In this document: positions 45,331 to 56,339 of the stretch, in pieces
Layout: every line of letters starts with the position of its first letter
Numbering within the stretch: position 1 is the first letter of the stretch
Assembly: GCA_946902985.2 (NCBI GenBank)
Contig: OX336393.1
Span: 367,084,779 to 367,148,778, forward strand
DNA: 64,000 nt
Source of the DNA: Meconema thalassinum
Lineage: Eukaryota; Arthropoda; Insecta; Orthoptera; Tettigoniidae
Direction of reading: 5' to 3'
The notes under the pieces: model-generated
What the model was told of the DNA's origin: nothing
The model's input: the letters and a program-made list of their open reading frames with translations, nothing else
Database searches by the model: none
Translations under genes and position numbers: made by a program

Positions 45331-46620
45331 AAGTGATATTTCCGTTAGTATAGGAATCCATCAAGGCTCAGCCTTGAGTCTTTTGCTAGTGAATGTGCTT
45401 CGTCAATAACCTCATACAATATTAAATTTGAGGATTTATTTACCATTGACCATATGCTACGTATATGACACAGCTTCCATTTCAAGGACGGCAAATTGTT
45501 GATACACCGGTATATTATAATATTTTTGGCTCAAATATTAATCTATTGTAAAAGGGAGTGTTTTACATATATTGTAGTTTATAATACGGAACTCATTTTA
45601 TTAGAGGCTTTGTAGCTTCCACCAGTATTAGCCTAAATAAAGAATACGATATGGATCAACTGGGACATCGCTCATAACCTTAAATTCCCTATAAATTGGC
45701 CAACTTGTGAGTAAATGCAATGTGCACAGCAGTAGATCAAGAAAGGCTTGCCCAATTCCCGGACGTCTTAATTCACAGACCAACACGTAATTTCATATGG
45801 ATTCTGTTAAAATGATAAATATAGTTTAAAACGATAATCTGGTAGCAAAAATATCTAACCCGTCCGGGATTCGAAACCGACATCTCTTGATTCACAGTCA
45901 ACGACGCTAACCCCACGGCTATTTCGACCACACGAATGTTAGGTACAAGTTGGTGACTTATTTTCACGTACCAATAATACTGCATCACGGAATTAATTTG
46001 CATTTATATTTTGCTTGTTTCGATAATGTTCCTGCGTGAAATTGAGTTTAAAATGCCTTATGAATAGGCCCTCTTGTGAGTAAAGAGAATGTATTCAGCA
46101 ATAGTTCATGGAGGCTTGCTCAGCTCTCGTATAAACACAACGATTATATTATATTGATGACTGCATTACCGTTATGTGGGTTTATATTTGAATAGCCATT
46201 GTGCAGAAACATAATACCGTCAATGCCGACTACTTACAATGTTTGATATTAAAGCATTTTATCATTTAAATACTGATGCGAAGACTTCGAACATGTGCCA
46301 TGTGCTTTGTTTCAATCACTTGACCCCAGAGTTCGCATGAGCGTTTACAGTCAGAATGAAAGTGTTCAGCAATGCGATCCAGCTGGCGGTGCGTCTTACA
46401 CACTCCCGTTCGATCCACCACTGCCAGCAGGATCGTCCAATCCACTTCCGTGCCATTTTTGAAAATCACTCCCACAAATATCCAGCAACCGAGTGGAAAG
46501 ATGTTACACATCAAAAATAAATTTGGCAAAATAACTATAATTGCTTACACTCAATTTGGGTGTTTTAAGTATTTATTTTTAGAGTTGAAAATTTAAATTG
46601 GCTCTCCTGAAGATTTTACT
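45331..46620 (-). mobile_element. element X copy (45490-46513) with a tRNA-like insertion
   Basis: Reverse-oriented relative of 23921-24570, ending at GATGTTACACATCA (46500-46513); the other terminus is lost near 45490. Within it, 45856-45935 (minus) has GCCGTGGGGTTAGCG and GGTTTCGAATCCCGG, an A/B-box pair of a further tRNA-derived SINE (S5), which may account for part of the extra length. The shared frame (minus 46529-46266) is not recognisable as a protein. Confidence 0.55.
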
Positions 46621-47400
46621 TAATGTGACTTACCCCGTTTTTCCCGTGGAGTCTTCATATTCAAACTAAATATTCGCTATCCTTCCTAAAAATGAAATGC
46701 TAATGGACAGACTTGCATTGGTATGGCCACGAGATGGGACGAGATCATTGCCATATTGTAAGACGTGCAATGTAAATTGAGGAGGGATTCCTGGAGACCA
46801 TTAGAGAGGGAAAGAGTACCGAGAGACCTGGTACAATACTGAAGGTTGATGAGTTAGCCTGGTTGCTAACCAGCAGACAAACGGTTTGTTTTGTGAAAAA
46901 TCTTCATAAGAATATTAAATTCGACATGAATAAAAGAGGATTGATGGGCAAATTTGAGGCCAGAGAGAGAAGAATTCTCAGAAAGATCTTACGACAAGTA
47001 CTAGAAGATAGGGAATACCGGAGACAACACAACGCAGAGTTCTACGTACAAATAGGGGCTTTCTTACTGTGCCAGGAAAAGAAGGGTAGCTTTTGATGAT
47101 CATGTAGCAAGATTGGCTCCGAACAGACTGACCAACCACCTGCTCACCATCTGGCAAAACAAGAAGTTCCGTACCAATTGGCTGACTGAAGCTGAGAAAG
47201 ACATCCAAGAAGTGGGACTAAAAGTCCTACAAGACAGGCAAACTGTGGGACATATTCTTAAGGAAGTCCGTGGTTTTCAGGACAAACCTCTAAAGAGAGT
47301 CACCTCCTGGTCGGAGGAAAGAAAAGATATACACCGGGAAAAGATGCGTCAGTGCTGGGCTAAACTCAAAACCCAACAGCCCAGTAGAAGAAGAAATTCG
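46621..47400 (+). pseudogene. LINE 3' region (family C)
   Basis: Frame 46863-47096 contains KFEARERRILRKILRQVLED; frame 47113-47517 contains MAPNRLTNHLLTIWQNKKFR, TNWLTEAEKDIQEVG and ERKDIHREKMRQCWAKLK. Together these follow the order of family C tails: RKILRK, then RL...W, then NWL.E...D, then ERK..HRE.M...WAK. One frameshift near 47097 separates the halves. RT motifs absent. Confidence 0.75.
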
Positions 47401-48119
47401 ACATGCCTCATAACGCCCAGTTTACCTTATCCGTTGCTCATCTGCAGCCTCTTCTTCCTCACTGCTACGTGTGGTTCGACCCTCCCACCAGTCACGACAC
47501 GCCAGCCTGTTGAGTAGCATCCACACAACTGTCAGTGGCTTCACGGTGCGGTCTCCCACCATGAAGTACGCTCCTGGAGGTTCGTGGTTACAGCTGCATC
47601 AAAAAATATGACACACGTAACAGGTGGTTGAGCAGAGAGCCCCATAACATAGGGCAAGTTCTACGTTCCCTAACTTAAGAAGGAAATCACTAAAAATTGG
47701 ATAATCATAACGCTCTATTGGATATTTATGAAATTATACGATTTAAGTACTCATTTCTTTGATTTACTCTTTCTGAAATCCATTCAAAATGATGAAAGAA
47801 AGACCCCAGAATGTTAAAATGACATGAAACAGACGTCACAGCGACCATAATGTGAACTGGACAGCAATTATGGAGCGTATATTACTACAGCAGAAGTATC
47901 TGCAAATCACACACTTCGTACATATTTTTAAAAGTAATTTTTTAAAGAAATTACAGATATTTATGAAATTAGAGTGCCATTCGTCACTGCTAAAGTCTAT
48001 TCTCTTTTATTTGACTGCTTATTTGTACGATCAGTCGCTTGTGAGCGCCGCAGGAGGAATCTATACTACTGAAATAATATATATGATGATAGAATGATCT
48101 GTTTTTCCTGGCAGTTAAA
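47401..48119. other. non-coding DNA
   Basis: Nothing recognised. Confidence 0.5.
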
Positions 48120-48121
48120 TA

Positions 48122-48759
48122 CAGTGAAAACTCTATTAAGAGACCAGTGACGGTTCCATGGAAAACTGTTTTTTTTAGGGGGGGGGTCTCTTAATAGGGG
48201 TAGGCATTAAAAATAATTTTATACTGCATTATTAATAAAGTACAGTTGGAACACATACTAGATTACAATTTATCTGCATTGGTTCACATTTAATACAAAT
48301 TAATTACAATTAGTTATTTTCTGAGCTCTGTCATTTAAAAAAGTCATGAATTGATCTCTGTTTCAGATTAGCACATTTTTTTTAACAATTTCACTTTCTA
48401 GAATATCTCTGAGTGAGTTAGAAATTCCATTAATTTGTTCTGGGTTCGAACAATCTTCTAGGAGAACCGTTTTTTGTACTTTTTATACATTACATAACAC
48501 TTTTTCTAATGACATTGTATGCTGATGCAGTTCTGTGCCAACAGAATCATTGTTTACATCATCACCCTCATCACCATCTCCAATGGGAAGGCAGACGAGA
48601 AGTGGTCTTATGAAACAGGCCAGACTGAGACTGTCTTTGGTCGGGGAGAGGGGTGGTCCTTAAATAGAGGTAACAAATACATTGACCTTATGAGGTTTTA
48701 AATCGGTTCCAAGAAAAATCGGTCTTTAAGAGGGGTGGTCTTTTACAGAGGTTTCACTG
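48122..48759. mobile_element. pogo/Tigger-like MITE
   Basis: Inverted ends CAGTGAAAACTCTATTAAG and, at the other end, complement CAGTGAAACCTCTGTAAAAG, both continuing into GAGACC-type sequence, flanked by TA (48120-48121, 48760-48761). 638 bp with no transposase frame. TA duplication and CAGTGAAACCTCT termini are typical of pogo-type elements. Confidence 0.75.
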
Positions 48760-48763
48760 TATA

Positions 48764-50256
48764 CAGGGTCATTATTAAGGTTCGGATGTTAAGGAAATGT
48801 CATATTTTTTTTTCTGAGCTCATTTTACCCGGAATCTGAAAAATAAGTTTGAATGATTGGTCCCTGACCACGTTTAAAGCAATTTGTTGTTGCCTATAAA
48901 TGCATATTTCGGCCATTTTTTATTGTTTTGATCATATTTGGTCATATTTTAGTGATATAAGGTCATATTTGGTTATAATTTCAGCATTTTTGATTAAATT
49001 GAGGCGTCGTTAACAAGGTACGTGTTATCTGCGTCGAGTTTCAAACACAGAATTTCCGAATAGTGTAGTAGATATATTTTTCTTTCCTTTCCCGGAACAG
49101 GCAGATAGCAGGTTTAGAAGACCTGATTCCAAGAAGGCGCTCCTCTATGGACGTCTTTTAGCACATCTTTCTGGACAAGTTAGATTGCGACACTCTACGC
49201 ATGAGGTCACGGAACATGACGATAGTGTGTTTCCGCCTTTCAATAGGATGTCACTCCAGTAGATATATTTAGTTCAGAAGCAATTAGCTAGCAAACAAGG
49301 AAATGCCATGTTATATCTCGCCCAGTTCTTCCTTGCAGGGCCGAGTGAAAGCTCCCTTGCTCTTTCACTACCAACGGATTTCGACAGATTGGTCACACTT
49401 GTAGTGCTGCAGTGAACCCCATTATGCCGAATGTGAAGTGTAGTGAAGCTGTAAAGTTCAGAAAGTATGTGAAAGAGTTCGGTGAAGAGACGTAGATTTT
49501 TAAGTCATATTTTATAGTTTTTAGGTCATATTTAGCTAGTTTTTAGGGCATATTTGCTTGCATATATTTTACTTCTTTAGGTCTTAAACTTCCGAACCCT
49601 CGTCATTATATATGTGCGCACGAGTAAACACGGCAAGCTAAGCCGGCTGTGAATGGCACAATTCGCGGCCGCGCGTACCCGGTTTAGCCGGTGGTTGGCG
49701 CACTTCGCTGACTCATATCGTTAGTTCACACGTGTTTTGTCATTCATATGGACATGTATCTGCAAAGCTTAGACGTTAGTGTTGCATGTTAAGTGAGTAT
49801 TGTGATTACTGTGATTGTTGGTCATGACTAGACACCAATTCACATTGCGCGAACGTGTGTATCTATATATCCATAATTCGTATATGAAAAGCAGAAAATC
49901 TTGTTCTGAAACGAAACGAAAATTTCGAATCTAGTTTCCAGGAAGACCTGTGCCTAATGCCAGTGCAATTAGGAGGCTCGCTAAACGATTCAAGGAAACA
50001 GGTTCCGTAAATAATAAAAGTGTTGACAGACATTCTTTCATCAGAAGATGTCAGGTGTGTTTTACAAGAGAGGGAGGACATTTTCAGCATCGCCTATAAG
50101 CACTGTAAGTACACATTATTGAATATGTTTGGTAAAAGTGTGAAAGTGAGCGCCACCACCGGCTGAACAGGGCACGCGCAGGCCGCGATCTGCGCCAGTC
50201 ACAGCCGGCTTAGCTTGCCGTGTGTACTCGCGCACATACTGTATATAATGACCCTG
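48764..50256 (+). mobile_element. Tc1/mariner-type element with transposase N-terminus, split by a hAT-like insert
   Basis: Ends CAGGGTCATTATATATG (rejoined across the insert) and complement CAGGGTCATTATATACAG, followed on both sides by TGTGCGC...GAGTA and CACGGCAAGCTAAGCCGG; TA at 48762-48763 and 50257-50258. Inside, from about 49824, MTRHQFTLRERVYLYIHNSY, a stop, then FPGRPVPNASAIRRLAKRFK and ETGSVNN. This is the helix-turn-helix start of a DUF4817-type transposase; no catalytic domain remains. About 660 bp without the insert. Confidence 0.72.
48776..49601. mobile_element. hAT-like non-autonomous element inside the TIR of the above
   Basis: 8-bp duplications GTCATTAT at 48768-48775 and 49602-49609. 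Ends TAAGGTTCGGATGTTAAG and complement GAGGGTTCGGAAGTTTAAG. Interior carries several GGTCATATTT repeats. 8-bp duplications and GGGTTCGGA ends fit hAT. Confidence 0.7.
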
Positions 50257-50409
50257 TACTTTAAACGTATTACATGCAAAATAATTAATACTTTGTTTCA
50301 TTAACATACTTATTTTATTTAAATTTGAAATCAAATAAAATCGCCGTCATCAGTCGAAACTTCACTCTCATACACTTTACATACCTTACACATTTCCTTT
50401 CGTTCAAAG

Positions 50410-50750
50410 AACTAGCCATATTTATCACCATATATCACAATTTGCCCGCCGGCCCCGATGTGTTGGGAACCTATCTCGCACCCAGAGGCCCCGGGTGCCA
50501 TTTCCGGCTCCGTCAGGACTTTTAGAAACTCACGTGAGGACCAGAACGGGGAACACTCAGCCTCGTGAGTACAATTGAGTAGCTGTTTGGCAGTGAGGCA
50601 GCGCCCCAGCCACGGAGACCAAGATTGGGACCTGACATGCCGACCACGCGTTATCCCATAATCTGCAGGCCAAATGCTTGGGCAGCGATCGCTTGGTAGG
50701 CCTAGGCCATTCAAGGGCTGTAGTGCCACGGGGTACGGTATCTCAATTTG
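50410..50750. repeat. GC-rich unassigned repeat
   Basis: Sharp GC-rich island (CCCGCCGGCCCCGATGTG to GCCACGGGGTACGGTATC). The minus frame 50729-50412 is open for 105 codons but has no recognised motif. Probably a retroposed repeat. Confidence 0.4.
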
Positions 50751-50969
50751 CCCGGCGTAAGAACGTTAACAAACATGACTCTAAAACATAACATGCATTG
50801 GAAGACTTCTGGCTGCAGCATGTTCAAGGAATATCTATTGATAACCAAGTTATTCGCGAAACTTAAAACATCGATATGTCTAGAGAGACAATAATTCTCG
50901 CGTTGTCACAATAGTGATAGCACTACATGGCTTGATATAATAATATTAATAATAATAATACGTTTATTT

Positions 50970-51806
50970 AAAAACAAGTAGTTCTGTGAAGAACTAAATA
51001 GCCTATTTTCATATATCCTACTTATATTAATTGCCTCTATCAACATACAAAATTTCAGTTCGATTGCTTTAATAGATTCATAGATATTGAGAACCGTCTA
51101 AATACTTCGCATGGTCGCCATGTTTGATTTTAGTTATGTACTATTAGAAGACGATTATTGCGTAGGTTCATTATTCAAACGTTGACTTCGATCGTATGAT
51201 TAGAACACAAGAAATAAAAACTTAATTTTAAAGTTTCGCACAGCCGCCATCTTGAAGTTATGAATACAATTGAACTAAATTAAATATCAGTGCATTACAA
51301 CGTGTATAAACATTTGCTGTACCAAGTTTCACTGCTCTCGGATAGTTAAATCACGAGAAACGTTTATTTAAATGTTTCAACTTCGATTGGCCACCATGTT
51401 CGTTTTGTACTTCACAGGTTCTGAAAGTCACACAGATGAACTTCTAGTCGTACCTTTTATCCCCTTACAAAATTTCAGGGTGATATCAGTAGTAGTTTCG
51501 GAGATTTAGAATGGCGGTGAAATATTTTGCACTCCTGCAATGTTGGATTGGTGAGACGTAATAAAATTTGAAGGGCATGGTCGGGGTCGGATGCAATAGT
51601 GCTTCGTCCTTACCGAGTTTCAATGATTTCACTTTGCCCGTTTAGATTTTATTAGATTGACACACACATGTACGCACACACACACAAACATACATACACA
51701 CGGACAAAAGGGGCATATGACCTCGTAGTTCCGCCCCTTAAAACAACAATAACTAACAAAAGGTGATCTCATAAGCCTATTTTTTTTTCATAAATAAGAA
51801 TAGGCC
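50970..51806 (+). mobile_element. Helentron-like element (family H), shorter copy
   Basis: Same 5' ATAGCCTATTTTCAT (50998-51012), GCCGCCATCTTG motif, CA-rich tract (51660-51705) and 3' hairpin AGCCTATT...AATAGGC (51774-51806) as 8757-10296. One interior module is missing. Confidence 0.6.
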
Positions 51807-52102
51807 AAATATTGGATCAATAGATCGGTCTGTGGTATTTAAACAGAAGCTACCTCCGCCGATATATTGGTCCCGAAAGGGCAAAAATGAGATATCTAGC
51901 ACCAAAGTCCATGGAAAAAGGGAAAGGCTGAAGAATTTCCCGGGGTTACCAACTTTCAAGCTCCACTAGCTCTGTCTTGGGGGGAAGGGGGGTGAAATAA
52001 TTGCTCTGTACTTTGATAGATGATGATCACCTAACAAGAAAATTAGTTCTTAATGCTACTCACTTGGCGATGGTCGTCATAAACAGACCGTATTACACGT
52101 AC
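51807..52102. other. intron-like DNA
   Basis: No feature seen. Confidence 0.5.
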
Positions 52103-52168
52103 CTGTGTGTGAAGGTTGCGTACGTCTCCGTATCGTTGTTAAGATCCTCCTCGTAGGTCACATGGAAA
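52103..52168 (-). CDS. internal coding exon of a host gene (first of three seen)
   Basis: A 66-nt minus-strand exon between acceptor TGAACTGATTTCCAG and donor GTACGTGTAA. After one base of a split codon it reads FHVTYEEDLNNDTETYATFT then H, and ends with AG. The other two frames contain stops, so only the phase shared with the exons at 21223 and 5979 is open. The donor fits the consensus; the polypyrimidine tract is weaker than at the other two exons. Intervening distance to the next exon is about 31 kb, mostly mobile DNA. Protein not recognised. Confidence 0.7.
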
Positions 52169-52705
52169 CTGGAAATCAGTTCAAAAGAGAATTATTCATT
52201 CATTAAACTCAAAGCGTACATTGTTCAAAGCACTGTAAGAATTCTTAGCATAGAAACTTTATTTTTCATGTCCGTGAATAACATCTTATTTTCAATAATA
52301 GGCCTAATAATAATAATTTCAAGTGGACAGTGTTACCTGCTGGGTTTCGAGAGGTATGTACGTAAAATTTGTTTCAGTTGGGAGAAACGGTGTAGATTTG
52401 TGCCAAAGGGCCTAAATGTAGTGAATGAAGAGAGAGCTGTTCGAAATTTCAAGTGGACAGTGATACTTGTCGGGTTCCAAAGGTTAAGTACGTAAAATTT
52501 GTTTCAGATAGGTGAAACGGTGTAGATTTGTATAAATAACAGACTGACAAACAAACCAAAATTCAGATTTATATATACTGTACTAGCAATAGTGCCCGGT
52601 TTCGTCCGATGGATTTATTTCTTTGTTTTATGGATGATAGTGAATATTACCACTGAACTCACACGTGCAACTTACAAACTAACAGAAAACAATATGTTAA
52701 AAATA
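52169..52705. other. intron-like DNA with a diverged direct repeat
   Basis: TTTCAAGTGGACAGTG...GGAGAAACGGTGTAGATTTG occurs at about 52317-52401 and again at 52447-52533. No gene. Confidence 0.55.
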
Positions 52706-52707
52706 TA

Positions 52708-53389
52708 CGAAGGTGGATCAAAAAATAAGTTGCACTTCCCAGTTATGGCCATTTATTACACCACTTATACAACAGCAACACGCCTATAATGACATACAAT
52801 GTAACGTCACTTTTCCACATAGTTTCCAAGAGACTCCAAACATTTCTGCGAATGCACAACCAACTTGTCGATGCCGGATGCATAGAAAGTTCTTCCAGCG
52901 TTCTGCAACCACACGGAGACAGCGGCCTTCACCTCCTCATCGGTCTGGAAACGTCGACCACCGAGCTCCGTTTTGAGCTTACCGAAGAGTTGAAAGTCAC
53001 ATGGCGCTAGGTCCGCCAAACGAGCGAACTGCTGCAGCGTTTCAAGTGGGAGGTCTGGCAACATCCACCCTACAGTCCCGACCTAGCGCCATGTGACTTT
53101 CATCTGTTCGGTAAGCTCAAAATGGAGCTCGGTGGTCGACGTTTCCAGACCGATGAGGAGGTGAAGGCCGCTGTCTCCGTGTGGTTGCAGAACACTGGAG
53201 GAACTTTCTATGCATCCGGCATCGACGAGTTGGTTGTGCGTTCGCAGAAATGTTTGGAGTCTCTTGGAAACTATGTAGAAAAGTGACGTTACATTGTATG
53301 TCGTTATAGGCGCGTTGCTATTGTATAGATGGTGTAATAAATAAATGGCCATAACTGGGAAGTGCAACTTATTTTTTGATCTGCCCTCG
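52708..53389. mobile_element. fold-back mariner: two transposase C-termini head to head
   Basis: Ends CGAAGGTGGATCAAAAAATA and complement CGAGGGCAGATCAAAAAATA, TA on both sides (52706-52707, 53390-53391). The right half (+) encodes PPYSPDLAPCDFHLFGKLKM, LGGRRFQTDEEV and the C-terminal SLGNYVEK; the left half encodes the same on the minus strand (53064-52807). SPDLAPCD holds the third catalytic Asp of DD34D mariners. The arms meet around 53010-53085. No complete transposase; a deletion derivative mobilisable only in trans. Confidence 0.88.
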
Positions 53390-53579
53390 TAAGTATTAGT
53401 GGTAGTGATTATTAGCAACATAATGGAGGTGATATTCAGGACATTTTCCTTTAATGATAATGATAATAATGAAGAGGTAATCAGCTATTTACTAACTACA
53501 GTACTGTCACATGTAATTTACTATAAATTGAAAGAAAAAAAAAAAAACAACAACATATAAGTTTCCACCAAAGTTCCCT

Positions 53580-53990
53580 ACGGAACGGAATCTGAAACTG
53601 AAAGCTGCCTGGACACAAGAAAGAAGACAGGCACACAGCGAAAGGATGAGGAAGTTTTGGGAAGATAAGAAGAACAAGAAGACCAATGCTAAATAATGGT
53701 TCTACGTGCTTCTTAGATGGCCAAATGCATTCTATAATAATTATTATGGTAATTTAAAAAAACAACCCCTTTGGTTTAAGGAAACTGAGAACCTCCTCGC
53801 GGAACTCCAAATTACAGACGCCATGCTCATGGACAAAACAGCCAAAACCGTCTCCAAGGATAAAAAACCAACGGTTCCAAGTGAAAATCAAACAAAAACG
53901 TACGATCCACATCTCTGCCGAAGAAAGGGAAGCACGATCTCAAAGGATGAGGCAATACTGGGCCAAAAGGAAAGCTCGAAACAATAAAAA
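53580..53990 (+). pseudogene. two LINE 3' fragments in tandem (family C)
   Basis: 53590-53695 reads RFPTERNLKLKAAWTQERRQ and AHSERMRKFWEDKK to a stop. 53760-53985 reads LWFKETENLLAELQITDAM (frame 53706-53987) and, after a frameshift, AEEREARSQRMRQYWAKRKA to a stop. Both end in the family C signature ERR..HSERM..FW/YW..K. The second is the next repeat of the same C-terminal region, so these are separate insertions or a partial duplication. Confidence 0.7.
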
Positions 53991-54281
53991 GTGATTGATT
54001 TCATGTTCCCCAAAGTTGGGTGAAACAAATAAAGGAGAAGAATAAGATACAGTGTGTGTGCTATGCCCGGCCCAACTACGAAACGCAGAGGTCTGCAATT
54101 TTCAACATGGGCAAACGAAATGAGGTCCGATAGCAGCTCGAAGACAAATTCCAAATCATTGCGATCGTTTCCAAGTTATGAGCAAATACGTGTATGAGCT
54201 GGGATGCAGTGATACCACTGCCTCCTCGAACAACTCAATTTCTTGCTGTAATAAGATAAAATTATGCTATTGATTTGCTAA
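53991..54281. other. non-coding DNA
   Basis: No feature recognised. Confidence 0.5.
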
Positions 54282-54988
54282 CAGTGGTTCCCAAGCTGGG
54301 GGGCGTCGGGCGTTATCAAGGGGGGCCTGAAGTGATTTCCGAATTAAGTTTTTTTTAACTCGAATATTACAATTTTGTAAAATAAACATTTTTCGAATCT
54401 CCCCAAGTGATTGTCGCACCAAGTCAATCGTTCAAAGGCACTGGTAATTGCCAACTGTCGGCACAAAACTCTTCGGAGCCGCGAGGTTGGAGGTGAAATA
54501 AGGAATTTGCTGTGTTGTAAGGAGCAAAATTAAGCCAATTTTATCGTCTCGTTGGAATATCTTTGTGTTTTCTTTAAAGCTTAGAACAGTTTGAAGTTAC
54601 ATTTTCAAAGACATACTTATGCGAGTCAATATTTTCAACGCTGAGTGTCATAGAATCAAAGCAGCGTTGTCGGCTTGAAGTTGGAAGTGACCTCTGCTGT
54701 GCTCTGTTAAATAGCAAACCAAACATACCGAATCTTACCAAGAGACAACAGTGTCAACCCTCTCACTGACATTTGTTGACTAATTGAAGGATTTGTTGTA
54801 AAAGTGTGTTCTTTGTATTGTGCTAAAATGAAGTTAGTATGTAATAGATAGGCCTATTCCATTATGTACTGAGGTGTTATAAGGTTAGGTCTATATCCTC
54901 TGCGTGGAGGGGTGGGGGAAGATGGGAGCGCGATGAACACCCGTATCTGAAAAGGGGGGCGTCACCTGACAAAGGTTGGGAACCACTG
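54282..54988. mobile_element. hAT-like MITE
   Basis: Inverted ends CAGTGGTTCCCAAGCTGGG and complement CAGTGGTTCCCAACCTTTG, both soon followed by GGGGGGCGTC-type sequence. 707 bp without a transposase frame. CAGTGGTTCYCAA termini are characteristic of Charlie-type hAT elements. The 8-bp duplication is not clear. Confidence 0.68.
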
Positions 54989-55220
54989 TGCTGGAAGAAA
55001 AGCTCTTTGTTCGAGAAGGGTGTTAACAAATGTATAAAAGATTAGTACTTCTTTTAGTTATTAGGGTGTTAAAATTAATATTACTCCCAGTCCAATCTAA
55101 ATGGGCACAATCGTGTTGGCAGATTGAAACGCATTTGTAATAATAAAGTCATGGTGTTGCAAAATCAAAATAAGAATCGTGGATATGGTTTTGTTCGTCT
55201 ATTCGTATTATAAGTATCAC

Positions 55221-55746
55221 GGCGGCTTCGGTGACGTAGTCGGTAGCATGCTGAGCTTCTATGCCCAAGATAGCGGGTTCAAATCCGGCGAAGTCGTCGG
55301 ATTTTTTAAGAGCGTTAAAAATCCCTCAGTATGCCTTACTTCAGATGGGAAGTAAAACCGGCGGTCCCATGTCATATATTTATGGCATGTTAAAGAACCT
55401 TCCACTAATTATACCTGTGTGAAGCTAAATTGGATAGGTTAAGAATGTAAACAACGCTCTTAGGCTTCTACGTTCGTTGCCAAAAACTGACTGTGGTGGC
55501 GTCTAGTAGCTAAGTTCTGAACTTGGCCTAGTAGTCGTTGACGGTGGCGCTTGGCGGCAAAAGTAGGAACTATTTGAAAACTTCTAAGTTCCAGTCTGTA
55601 CTTAAATTAAAAAACAGATAACACACACTAATACAGTCATCACAATTAACACAGGTTATCAGACAGATTCTACACACACCCAAAGTACACGGGGCTACAT
55701 GACCGCGTAATCGCAGTCCCTAAACTTAAGAACCAACCAACCAACC
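55221..55746 (+). mobile_element. full-length SINE S1 (tail T1)
   Basis: Head GGCGGCTTCGGTGACGTAG, B-box GGGTTCAAATCCGG, S1 body, tail T1, AACCAACCAACC end. 11-bp duplications ATAAGTATCAC at 55210-55220 and 55747-55757. Confidence 0.92.
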
Positions 55747-55845
55747 ATAAGTATCACACCCGCTTCAACGAATAGGAATTAAGTGCAGTTTCACTTGTTG
55801 TCATAGTAACTGATTGTCGAAAATGTATCCACGCCAAACTGCCCA

Positions 55846-56216
55846 AAGGTGGCTTCGGTGGCGTAGTTGGTAGCATGTAAAAGAACCTTCGACTAACTAC
55901 AATTGTGTGAAGCTAACTCTGTAGGCTAGATTTGATTAACACTCTATTAAGTTACAAAGTTCGCCGCCAGGATCAAGGTTTTGTTGGCATCTTGTAGCCA
56001 AGTTCACAGCTAGTTGTCGTTGACGGTAGTATTTGGTAGCAAAAGCAGTAACTACTTGAAATTGATCGTCTGCAGTCCTTACCTGAATTACAGATAACAC
56101 ACACTAATACAGCCATCACAATTAACACCGGTTATCAGACAGATTCTACACTCACCCAAAGTACACGGGGCTACATGTCCGCGTTGTCGCAGCCCTTAAA
56201 CTGAGGAACCAACCAA
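55846..56216 (+). mobile_element. SINE S1 with internal deletion (tail T1)
   Basis: Head GTGGCTTCGGTGGCGTAGTT up to GGTAGCATG is fused directly to TAAAAGAACCTTCGAC of the body, removing the B-box and about 150 bp between two GCATG motifs. 12-bp duplications CCAAACTGCCCA at 55834-55845 and 56217-56228 show it inserted in, or was shortened from, this form. Confidence 0.85.
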
Positions 56217-56339
56217 CCAAACTGCCCACGCTTATTCCAGATAGAACCCACGTCCAAAAACATATCATTGATGAAAAAACACGTTTACCAACGCATAGCT
56301 GACATTACGTAGACATGACAACATAAAATATGTTCAATA

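Noticed and set aside
46621..46690. Fourth host exon between acceptor CATTTCATTTTTAG and donor GTAAGTCAC on the minus strand
   Set aside because: All three frames of the 52-nt candidate contain stops.
50410..50750. CpG-island-like promoter of a host gene
   Set aside because: No exon or start nearby, and the sequence looks like an inserted repeat with sharp edges.
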